Shown here: positions 25,404 to 33,427 of the stretch, piece after piece
Numbering within the stretch: the stretch's first letter is position 1
Layout: every line of letters begins with the position of its first letter
Source: Collimonas humicola
GTDB taxonomy: Bacteria; Pseudomonadota; Gammaproteobacteria; Burkholderiales; Burkholderiaceae_D
NCBI RefSeq assembly: GCF_018304945.1
Contig: NZ_JAGQEE010000003.1
Location: 62,001 to 126,000 of the forward strand
DNA: 64,000 bases
Direction: 5' to 3'
Made by a program: the position numbers and the translations under genes
Notes under the pieces: model-generated
Databases searched by the model: none
Seen by the model: the letters and a program-made list of their open reading frames with translations, nothing else
What the model was told of the DNA's origin: nothing

Positions 25404-26897
25404 CTAGCGGAACGCCGGTTCGCTGAAGCTGCGCAGCTTGCGGCTGTGCAGCTGCTCGACGCCCTGGTTGCGCAGCAGTTCCAGCGCCTTGATGCCGATC
25501 TTCAAATGCTGGTTGACGCGCTGCTCGTAAAAGCGGTTGGCCATGCCGGGCAACTTGATTTCACCGTGCAGCGGCTTGTCCGAAACACATAGCAAGGTGC
25601 CGTAAGGAACACGGAAACGGAAACCGTTGGCGGCCACCGTGGCGCTTTCCATATCCAGCGCAATCGCGCGGCTCTGGTTAAAGCGCAGCAAGGGCTTGCG
25701 ATGGTCGCGCAACTCCCAGTTGCGGTCGTCGATCGAAGCCACCGTGCCGGTGCGCATGATGCGCTTGAGTTCATAGCCTTCCAGCTGGGTGATGGCGGCC
25801 ACTGCATCCTGCAGGGCCAGCTGCACCTCGGCCAGCGCCGGCACCGGCACCCACAGCGGCAGGTCGTCGTCCAGCACATGGTCGTCGCGCACGTAAGCAT
25901 GCGCCAGCACGTAATCGCCCATGCGCTGCGAAGTCGACAAACCGGCGCAGTGGCCGAGCATGATCCAGCCGTGCGGACGCAGGACCGCGACGTGGTCGGT
26001 GATGGTCTTGGCGTTCGACGGCCCTACCCCGATATTGATCAGCGTAATGCCGGAGCCGTCCGCGCGCTGCAGATGGTAGGCCGGCATCTGCGGCTGGCGC
26101 GCCGGCGCCACGCCGGTCAGCGAGCGGTCGGACGGCAGGTCATCCAGGTTGGCGTTCCAGGTGGTGAGGTCGCCCGGCTCGACAAAAGCCGAGTATTGCT
26201 GACGGTAGGCGCGCTGCTCGGGATCGCTGGTAGCTTGCATCAGCTCGCGTCCCATGCGGATGAATTCGTCGATATAGAAGGCGTAATTGGTGAACAGCAC
26301 ATAGCGCTGGAAACGGTCGGGCGAGGTGGCCGTGTAGTGCTTCAGCCGGTGCAGCGAATAGTCGACCCGCGGCGCCGTGAACAGCGCCAGCGGATGCGGA
26401 TCGCCGGGCAACTCTTCAAAGGTGCCGTTGACGATGCGGTCGTCCATGGTCGCCAGGTTGGGCAGATCGAACACATCGGGCAGCGTGCGCAGGTGATCGG
26501 GATCGAGCGTGCCCTCGACGTGGATGCCTTCGGGGAAGGCGAAATGCACCGGGATCGGCATCTCGCTGACGCCGACTTCCAGCGGCACGTCGTGATTGTC
26601 GCGCAGCAGCTTGAACTGGCTGACCAGGTAATTGGTGTAGAGCGCAGGCCGGGTCAGCGTGGTTTCATAGACGCCGGGGCCGGAGACGAAACCGAAGGAA
26701 TGGCGGGTATCGGCGCGGGTGTTGAATTCGGTGGTAACCCGTACAAAGGGATAGCAGGCGCGCACCCGTTCCGGCATCACCTCGCCACTGGCAAAGCGTT
26801 TGAAAGCCTGGCGCAGCAAGGCGGTATTGTGTTCGTAGATTTCGCGCGCACGCTCGACGGCGGCGTGGGGATCGGTGAATTGCTCAGTGGGGAACAT
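25404..26897 (-). CDS. amn: AMP nucleosidase
   Basis: Hydrolyses AMP to adenine and ribose 5-phosphate in the cytoplasm. The 497-residue protein has the N-terminal AMN domain (RACYPFVRVTTEFNTRADTRHSFGFVSGPGVYETTLTRP) and a C-terminal nucleoside-phosphorylase-like domain with INIGVGPSNAKTITDHVAVLRPHGWIMLGHCAGLS and the purine-site region ALDMESATVAANGFRFRVPYGTLLCVSDKPLHGEIK. The length and order match the family. A small gene of unknown function follows after six bases. Confidence 0.95.
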   Translation of the reverse strand: MFPTEQFTDPHAAVERAREIYEHNTALLRQAFKRFASGEVMPERVRACYPFVRVTTEFNTRADTRHSFGFVSGPGVYETTLTRPALYTNYLVSQFKLLRDNHDVPLEVGVSEMPIPVHFAFPEGIHVEGTLDPDHLRTLPDVFDLPNLATMDDRIVNGTFEELPGDPHPLALFTAPRVDYSLHRLKHYTATSPDRFQRYVLFTNYAFYIDEFIRMGRELMQATSDPEQRAYRQQYSAFVEPGDLTTWNANLDDLPSDRSLTGVAPARQPQMPAYHLQRADGSGITLINIGVGPSNAKTITDHVAVLRPHGWIMLGHCAGLSTSQRMGDYVLAHAYVRDDHVLDDDLPLWVPVPALAEVQLALQDAVAAITQLEGYELKRIMRTGTVASIDDRNWELRDHRKPLLRFNQSRAIALDMESATVAANGFRFRVPYGTLLCVSDKPLHGEIKLPGMANRFYEQRVNQHLKIGIKALELLRNQGVEQLHSRKLRSFSEPAFR

Positions 26898-27027
26898 TGA
26901 CTCTCCGTTGCAGTAGCTTGGCGTTCAGGCCAGGATATTCTTAACCGGGCCGTACAACCCAATTCTACTGTGATTGGAGAGGAAATGCGCTGAGAGAATG
27001 CGCACACAGGATGCGCAGCGGCCTGCC

Positions 27028-27699
27028 CTATTTCAGCAGATCGTACTTGCCGCCTCTGGCGATGGCGCGCTGATATGCCGGCCGCGCATGGATCCGCTGA
27101 AGGAAATCCAGCAGGCGCGGCCGGCTGGCGTCCAGGCCTCCGCGCGACTGCGATGCTTCCAGCGGGAAGCTCATCTGGATATCGGCGGCGCTGAATTCTT
27201 CGCCGGCAAACCAGGTTGATTTTCCCAGTTCGCCTTCCAGGAAATCCAGATGCGACTTCAGTTGCGGATCGATGTAGCTGCGCTGCACGCCGTTGGCAAT
27301 CATGCGCGCCAGCGGCCGCAGCAAGGCTGGCATCGGCGGCTTGCCGAGGCGGCCGAAGATCAGTTTCATCAGCAAGGGCGGCATGGCCGAGCCTTCGGCG
27401 TAATGCAGCCAGTAGGTGTAGCGCAGGCGGTCCTTGCTGTCGGCGGCGGGAATCAGGCGTCCGTAACTGTATTTTTGCATCAGGTATTCGATGATCGCGC
27501 CCGACTCGGCGATCGTATTGTCGCCATCGGTGATCACCGGCGACTTGCCCAGCGGATGGACGGCCCGCAGTTCGGGCGGCGCCAGCATGGTGTTCGGGTC
27601 GCGCTGGTAAGGCTTGATTTCATAGGCCAGCCCCAGCTCTTCGAGCAGCCACAGCACGCGCTGCGAACGGGAGTTGTTGAGATGGTGAACAAGAATCAT
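27028..27699 (-). CDS. Glutathione S-transferase family protein
   Basis: A 223-residue cytosolic glutathione transferase-like protein. The thioredoxin-like N-domain reads MILVHHLNNSRSQRVLWLLEELGLAYEIK, with the glutathione-binding segment GKSPVITDGDNTIAESGAIIEYL, and is followed by an all-helical C-domain with LDFLEGELGKSTWFAGEEFSAADIQMSFPLE. The ATG at 27699 is preferred to a TTG three codons upstream. The NNSRSQR start resembles fungal and bacterial GSTs with serine at the catalytic position. The substrate is unknown. Confidence 0.87.
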   Translation of the reverse strand: MILVHHLNNSRSQRVLWLLEELGLAYEIKPYQRDPNTMLAPPELRAVHPLGKSPVITDGDNTIAESGAIIEYLMQKYSYGRLIPAADSKDRLRYTYWLHYAEGSAMPPLLMKLIFGRLGKPPMPALLRPLARMIANGVQRSYIDPQLKSHLDFLEGELGKSTWFAGEEFSAADIQMSFPLEASQSRGGLDASRPRLLDFLQRIHARPAYQRAIARGGKYDLLK

Positions 27700-27827
27700 G
27701 GTCGGCAAGTCCGGTCAGGTGAATGGGGCCGCGGCGGCGCATATCGGGAAATAATTGCCGCTAGCGTACCCCATTTGCCGGGAAATATCCCGTCTTCGCG
27801 GCTTTTCCCTGCCTGCCCCGCCTGCCG

Positions 27828-29408
27828 CTATACCCGCGTCGGACTCAGCAAACCCTGGCAGGCCGCGCGCTGGTCATCCGCCGTCGGCAGCTTGGCGCAG
27901 ACGCCATCGAGCTGGCCGCGCAAGCGCCCCACCGCCGCCTGATGGCTGCCGCCGTTATTCCAGGCCGTGAGCTTTTGCCCGAGACGTTCCAGCACCGAAC
28001 GATTGCGTTCATAAAACGCATTCTGGGTCCCGCCCAGTTCCTGGAACACGCCGTGCGCCACCTTCTCGATGCGCGCTTCGTCTTGCGGCGCCAGTTCCAG
28101 CAGGCCGGACAGATAAGCAACGCCCCATTGCAGGCGTGTGGCCGGGCCCTGGGCCGCCTGATAGGCTTGCTCATACCAATTGATGGCAGCCGCTTTGTCG
28201 CCGCGTTTCTTGGCGTTCGAGGCCAGGCTGAGCATGAAATAGTAAGGCGCATGCGAGCGCTTCAGCTCGGCCTTCAGCAAGCTGTCCGAATCGTCCAGCA
28301 GGCCGGCATCGCTCAAGGCATGCGCCGCGGTATTGATCACGGATTGACGCTCGAAGGCGTCGGTAGTGGCGCGGTCGGCTTGCGCTACTTTTTGCTTCAC
28401 CTGTTTCAGCAGCGCCGGCGGCAAGGCGCCGTCAGGATTGTCTATGCGCGCCAGCGATACCTGCGCAGCCAGCGCCGACAGCCGGTCGGTTTTCGACAAG
28501 CTTGCATCTGCCGACAGGCGCTGCATGGCCAGGTTGGCTGCCGCCAGCAGCTTGCTGCGCGCCGCCGATTTCGGGTCGCTCGCCAGTTGCACCAGCTCGG
28601 CCGGATAGTTGGTCAGGATATCCATGTTCTCGCGGGAGCTGCGCGCATCCGCCAGCGTCTTGTTCAACTGCGCCGCCGCTGCCGTCTTGTCGACCGCCCC
28701 CGCCGCGTCCGGTTTTGCCTCTGCCACCAGCGCGCTCAGCGCCAGGCGGTTGGCGATATCGCCGGCCGGGCTGGCCGCCGCCAGCCGCTTCAGGGTCGCC
28801 GGCAAGTCTTTGCCATTGACCAGCTGCTGTTCATCGGTGTCCCACGAGTAGTAAGCCAGCAGACGCCATTCATCGGCGCTCAGCTTGCCGCCGGCCAGCG
28901 CCGCCTGCAAGGTTTGCCGCACCGGACGGTTGGCGCTGATGCCTAGCGTCAGCGTCTGCAGATAACGGTCCGCATCGACCTCGCCCGGCAGGCGCGTGAT
29001 TTCGCTGCCGTCCGGCTTGAACAGGATCATGGTCGGATAACCGCGCACCTTGAAACGCTCGCCCAGCTTTTGCGCGCCGGCGCTGTCGCCGTCGATATGC
29101 ACCGGCACGAAGAAGCGCGAGCGTTCGATAAAGCCCTGGCGGTTAAATATGGTTGCCTTGACCTGGTTGCAGGGCGGACACCAGGTCGCACCCCAGTACA
29201 GGAACAAAGGCTTGTTATTGGCCTTGGCGAAGGCGAAAGCGGCGTCGACATCGCCTTCATACCAGTTGATGCCTTCGGCCGCAGCAGCAGCAGCAGCAGC
29301 AGTAGCAGAGGCCGCAGGCTTTTGGCCGGCGGCGGGCAGCGCGGACGCCGGCCCGGCTGCGCATATCAGGGTAGCGACAATGGCAGCGGTAGCAGATTGG
29401 ATGTTCAT
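27828..29408 (-). CDS. Exported thioredoxin-domain protein with helical repeat C-terminus
   Basis: A 526-residue periplasmic protein. A signal peptide (MNIQSATAAIVATLICAAGPASALPA) is followed by a polyalanine stretch, then a thioredoxin domain with the redox motif WCPPC in LYWGATWCPPCNQVKATIF and the cis-proline region VRGYPTMILFKPDG. The remaining 350 residues are alanine-rich and helical, like TPR-type repeats (AINWYEQAYQAAQGPATRLQW). The ATG at 29408 begins the signal peptide. It starts 52 bases after the TonB receptor stop and is probably in the same operon. A role in thiol redox or receptor folding is inference. Confidence 0.85.
   Translation of the reverse strand: MNIQSATAAIVATLICAAGPASALPAAGQKPAASATAAAAAAAAEGINWYEGDVDAAFAFAKANNKPLFLYWGATWCPPCNQVKATIFNRQGFIERSRFFVPVHIDGDSAGAQKLGERFKVRGYPTMILFKPDGSEITRLPGEVDADRYLQTLTLGISANRPVRQTLQAALAGGKLSADEWRLLAYYSWDTDEQQLVNGKDLPATLKRLAAASPAGDIANRLALSALVAEAKPDAAGAVDKTAAAAQLNKTLADARSSRENMDILTNYPAELVQLASDPKSAARSKLLAAANLAMQRLSADASLSKTDRLSALAAQVSLARIDNPDGALPPALLKQVKQKVAQADRATTDAFERQSVINTAAHALSDAGLLDDSDSLLKAELKRSHAPYYFMLSLASNAKKRGDKAAAINWYEQAYQAAQGPATRLQWGVAYLSGLLELAPQDEARIEKVAHGVFQELGGTQNAFYERNRSVLERLGQKLTAWNNGGSHQAAVGRLRGQLDGVCAKLPTADDQRAACQGLLSPTRV
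29279..29314. repeat. GCA/GCT triplet repeat coding polyalanine
   Basis: A nearly perfect trinucleotide tract (about nine GCA units on the + strand, then a GTA interruption) lies in the exported thioredoxin-like gene just after its signal peptide. It codes nine to ten alanines in a row. Triplet slippage here would change linker length without a frameshift. Confidence 0.85.
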
Positions 29409-29460
29409 CGTGTATTTGTATAAATTATTGACACCGAAATTAAGCCGGCCGCGTCTGGCC

Positions 29461-32202
29461 CTAAGAACCAAAGTGATAATTAAATTCCAGCCATCCCATG
29501 CGGCCGTAGGGATTGTAGTTACCGGTAGGATAATACGGCCAGCCGCCGGTATTGTCTTGCTTCACCGAGTTGAACACATTGTTGACGATCAGCGCAATCG
29601 AAGCCTGCCGGCTGATCTGGTAGCTGGCGCTCAGGTTGACCAGCGCGAACGGCGAGATGCGGCGGGTCTGGTCGGCGCTCGGCAAGCTGCCGTAGCGCGT
29701 CACTTGCACCGTGCTGGTCCACGGACCGCGCAGCCAGGCGACGCTGGCGTTGACCTTGGAACCCCAGTCCGGATTGGTCAGCGAGTTCAGCAGATCCTGG
29801 TCGGGATCGCTGGCAAACTGGCGGTAGTGATGGCTCAGCACCTTGGTGTAGTTCGCCTTCAGCAGGAAATCGCCGGCGCCGCCGCCCTTGATGCGCCACT
29901 TGCCGCTGAAATCGAGGCCGCTGGTGCGTTCCTGCGCCGCGTTGATCGGATTGACCAGGATGTTCTGGATCGCATTCGGCTGGTAGATCGCCGTGGGCGG
30001 ATTGCGCACCACCCGCGCCAGCGCATCGACGCAGGTGGGCGAAGTGATGTCCAGCTGGCCGGCGCGGCAATTGGCTTCATTGCGCAGGATGATGTCGGAA
30101 TCGAGATTGGTCACCAGGTTATCGATCTGGATGCGCCAGAAATCGGCCGAGACATCGAAGTCGGAGCTTGGCGACCACACCACGCCGTAGCTCCATGACT
30201 TGCCGTTTTCCGGCTTCAGGTCCTTGCTGCCGGTCTGGATGTAGTTGGCGCCGGGCGAGTAATTATTGTAGTCGCAACCTGCCAGCGGCTGTCCCGCCAG
30301 TGCGCAGCGGTAGTAATCGGTGGTGGACGAGTAGTAGCCGCGCGTGGTCGACGAATAGATGTAGTTCATATCCGGCGCGCGAAAGCTGGTAGCGTAGTTG
30401 CCGCGGAATAGCAGGGTTTTGGCGGGACGGAACTCCAGCCCGGTGTTATAGGTGAACTTGCCGTCGCTGCGCCCGGCGAAGTCGTACTCGTCGTAGCGTC
30501 CGGCGACGGTAGCCACCAGTTGCTTGAGCAGCGGGATATTCAGCTCCGTACCCAGCGCATAGCGCTTGCGCGAACCGCTGGCGCCGGCGGCGTTCGACTG
30601 GTTGTAGAAGACGCCCTGGTTGATTTGCGGATCCGGCGTATTGCTGAAGCCCTGGCTGCCGAATTCGGTGACGGCGGCCAGGCGCACCGGTCCGGCCGGC
30701 AGATTGAACAGCTCGCCGTTGGCGCTCAGGCTCAAGGTCTGGGTCCAGGATTTATTGCGGCTGATGGATTCGCCGGCAATCGAGTTGAACTCGTCAGGCG
30801 TCAGCGGCTGGCTAAGCCGCTTGGGATCGGGCGCGTAGATGGCCACGCCGTCGCTGTCGTAGCCCAGGCGCGGACCGAGGAAAAAGCTATCCACTTTGCT
30901 CAGCAGCACCGGCGCGGTCTGGCGGCTGGTGTAGGCGGAAATATTGTAGGCCGCCTCGTAGTTCCAGCTGCTGGTGGCAGGAATATCGCCGCGCACCCCG
31001 ACAGTCCAGTTGCCGGCGACGTCGTTCCACTTGCGGTTGTAGCGCGTCGCGCCGCCGATCTCTTCCGGCGAAATGCGGCGCGACCAGCTCTCGTTGGCGC
31101 CGCTGTTCTGGTTGTAGAAATAGCCGTTGCCGCCGCCTTCCGAAGTCCAGTTCGGGCCGCGCGTATTGTTCTGGGTAGCGTTAAATCCCAGCATCAGGTC
31201 GCTAAACACCTCGGTCTTGGGCGTCAGCTGATAAGTCAGGCTGCCGAACAGGTTCTCGCTTTCATTCTGCGTCATGGTGGTCCAGAACGCCGGCTGCGCC
31301 TTGCCGCTGCCGCAATACGGGCCTTTTTTCGACTGCACCGGCACCACGCTGTCGTAGAAGAGATTGCCTATCTGGGCGCAGTTATTGGCGCCCGGATCGA
31401 CATACTTCCCGCTATCGACATTCTGGCGCGACAATATGCGTGTCGGCGCCGTGCCGTCGGAAGAGGCCGACGACATGAAATCGCGCTGCCGGCTCCAGAT
31501 CGGCTGGGTGCGGCTTAGTTCCACGCCGAAGACGCCGCTCAGGTTGCCGCTGCTGCCGCCGCCGGTGAATTGGATGCGCTGGCTGGAGCCGCCGCCGTGC
31601 TGGGCGCCGCCAGCCTTGACGTTGAGGTCGAAGCCCTCGGCGCGCTTTTTGAGGATGACGTTGACCACGCCGGCAATCGCATCGGAACCATATACCGCGG
31701 AAGCGCCGCCGTTCAGTATCTCGATGCGGTCGACCAGGGCCGAAGGGATATTCGCCAGGTTGACGAAGTTGACCGCGCCTTCGTACGCCACCGGGTAATC
31801 GGCGACGCGCCGGCCGTTGACCAGGATCAGGGTGTGGTTCGGACCGAGGCCGCGCAGGCTGATGGTGTTCGCCGCCGGCGTAAAGGTATTGCCGAAATCG
31901 GCGCCCTGCGTCATGCCGGTATTTTGCGTCTGCGCGCTGAGAGCATCGAACACATTGCGATAACCCTGCTTCTCGATATCTTCACCGGTGATCACGGTGA
32001 CGCTGGTCGGCCCCTCTTTGCTGGCGCGCGGAATGCGCGAACCGGTGACCAATACTTGCTTGCCGTCGCTGCCTGCAGCATCGTCCGCCGCCGGGCCGGG
32101 TTGTGTGGTTTGTGCTTGTGCTGACTGATAGGCGTACGGAACGCCATAAGCGATCAATAGCGACAGTGCGGAGCGCACCGGCCAGGTGTTGAATCTGTGC
32201 AT
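29461..32202 (-). CDS. TonB-dependent outer-membrane receptor
   Basis: A 913-residue outer-membrane receptor. The signal peptide ends near AQSAQAQT. The plug domain has VLVTGSRIPRASKEGPTSVTVITGEDIEKQGYRNVFDAL and LRGLGPNHTLILVNGRRV, then VDRIEILNGGASAVYGSDAIAGVVNVILKK. The 22-strand barrel ends in an aromatic residue pattern (GWLEFNYHFGS), close to the usual terminal signature. VTGSRI at the plug start is typical of receptors for carbohydrate or peptide-like ligands, but the ligand cannot be read here. A thioredoxin-domain gene follows at once. Confidence 0.93.
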   Translation of the reverse strand: MHRFNTWPVRSALSLLIAYGVPYAYQSAQAQTTQPGPAADDAAGSDGKQVLVTGSRIPRASKEGPTSVTVITGEDIEKQGYRNVFDALSAQTQNTGMTQGADFGNTFTPAANTISLRGLGPNHTLILVNGRRVADYPVAYEGAVNFVNLANIPSALVDRIEILNGGASAVYGSDAIAGVVNVILKKRAEGFDLNVKAGGAQHGGGSSQRIQFTGGGSSGNLSGVFGVELSRTQPIWSRQRDFMSSASSDGTAPTRILSRQNVDSGKYVDPGANNCAQIGNLFYDSVVPVQSKKGPYCGSGKAQPAFWTTMTQNESENLFGSLTYQLTPKTEVFSDLMLGFNATQNNTRGPNWTSEGGGNGYFYNQNSGANESWSRRISPEEIGGATRYNRKWNDVAGNWTVGVRGDIPATSSWNYEAAYNISAYTSRQTAPVLLSKVDSFFLGPRLGYDSDGVAIYAPDPKRLSQPLTPDEFNSIAGESISRNKSWTQTLSLSANGELFNLPAGPVRLAAVTEFGSQGFSNTPDPQINQGVFYNQSNAAGASGSRKRYALGTELNIPLLKQLVATVAGRYDEYDFAGRSDGKFTYNTGLEFRPAKTLLFRGNYATSFRAPDMNYIYSSTTRGYYSSTTDYYRCALAGQPLAGCDYNNYSPGANYIQTGSKDLKPENGKSWSYGVVWSPSSDFDVSADFWRIQIDNLVTNLDSDIILRNEANCRAGQLDITSPTCVDALARVVRNPPTAIYQPNAIQNILVNPINAAQERTSGLDFSGKWRIKGGGAGDFLLKANYTKVLSHHYRQFASDPDQDLLNSLTNPDWGSKVNASVAWLRGPWTSTVQVTRYGSLPSADQTRRISPFALVNLSASYQISRQASIALIVNNVFNSVKQDNTGGWPYYPTGNYNPYGRMGWLEFNYHFGS

Positions 32203-32389
32203 GCGTATCTATTCCTTCCCCATGTTTTCTTTTGTAAAGAACTGTTGCGTTCTTTAATGGGAAAAGAGAATATAGTATCCACAGAGAAATAAAAACTGAT
32301 GTATTTACATATCCTTATGCATTACGCAAACAGCGGCGGCGGCAGCCAGGCCGCTAGGCCGAAGGCATTTTCCGGCACAGGAAAAACGC

Positions 32390-33286
32390 TCATTTCAGGA
32401 TTTTCCGCGCCGCCGAAATAATCTGCCGCGACAGGTTTTCCATGCGCGGCGACTGCACTTTCCAGGTATGCCAGTACAGCGCCAGTTCCAGCGGCCGGGT
32501 CGGCGCCAGATGGACCATGTCATCCTTCTTGCCGGCAGCCTTGAGCAGCAGTTCCGGCACCATGCCGTAGCCCAGGCCGTAGCGGATGGCGTTGAAATGC
32601 GAGGCGGCGCCCGGCACATAATGGCAAGGATAGGCGCCCGCCGGCAGCCCCAGTTTGCTGAGCAGGAAGGAAGACTGCAAAGTATCCTTGTGGGTATAGG
32701 CCACCACCGGCGCCGTGCGCGCAGCCTTGCGCGTCAGGCCGTCCGGGAACCAGTGGTCGCGAAAGCCAGCCGACGCCACCAGCCAGTAGCGCATCACGCC
32801 CAATAGCTCGGCCGAGCAGCCGCGCATCGGTTTCGGTTCGGTGCTGATGCAGCCGATCGCCAGCCCGGTCTCCAGCAGCGAATAGGTATGGTCCTGGTCT
32901 TCCACGGTCAGGTCCAGCAGCACGCGCTCGCGTATCAGCACCTCCGACAATGCCGGAAAAAACCAGGTGCCGATGGAATCGGCGTTGAGCGCCAGCACCA
33001 GGGTCAGCGGCGCATCCTGCTGCACCGCCAGTTCCGCCGCCAGGTCGGTTTCCAGCAGTTCCGCCCGCTTCAGGTACTGCATCAGGCGCTGCCCCATACG
33101 GGTAGCGCGCGCCGGCCGGCTGCGTACGATCAGGGCATTGCCAAGCTGGCTTTCGAGCGCACGCACGCGCTGGGATATGGCTGGCGATGTCAGGTGCAGG
33201 CGCAAGGCAGCCTGCTCGAAACTGCCGCTCTCGATCACCGCGCGAAACGCCTCGGTGTGTTTGGGATTGAGGTTCATGCGCGCCAT
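32390..33286 (-). CDS. LysR-family regulator, ArgP/IciA type
   Basis: A 298-residue LysR regulator of the ArgP/LysG group. The N-terminal HTH reads KHTEAFRAVIESGSFEQAALRLHLTSPAISQRVRALESQLG, and RVRALESQLGNALIVRSRPARATRMGQRLMQYLKR follows the ArgP pattern. ArgP members usually sense lysine or arginine and control an amino-acid exporter next to them. No LysE/ArgO gene is adjacent; the divergent neighbour is penicillin-binding protein 1A, 141 bases away. ATGs at 33286 and 33277 are both possible starts. Confidence 0.87.
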   Translation of the reverse strand: MARMNLNPKHTEAFRAVIESGSFEQAALRLHLTSPAISQRVRALESQLGNALIVRSRPARATRMGQRLMQYLKRAELLETDLAAELAVQQDAPLTLVLALNADSIGTWFFPALSEVLIRERVLLDLTVEDQDHTYSLLETGLAIGCISTEPKPMRGCSAELLGVMRYWLVASAGFRDHWFPDGLTRKAARTAPVVAYTHKDTLQSSFLLSKLGLPAGAYPCHYVPGAASHFNAIRYGLGYGMVPELLLKAAGKKDDMVHLAPTRPLELALYWHTWKVQSPRMENLSRQIISAARKILK

Positions 33287-33427
33287 CCTTGCATAAGAAA
33301 TATTTATGACTACTTAATAATACTTAATTCTGCTAAGTATATCGCCTGCTGCCTTCACAATGACCGCTCTCAAAGTCATTCATCCGCGTTCGCTTTCGAT
33401 TCGTGCGCCATTTCAACAGGAGCGACC

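Noticed and set aside
32888-33427. N-terminal extension of PBP1A
   Set aside because: It lies antisense to the ArgP-like gene and lacks PBP features. The ATG at 33428 has a good ribosome-binding site and a cytoplasmic tail followed by a membrane helix.
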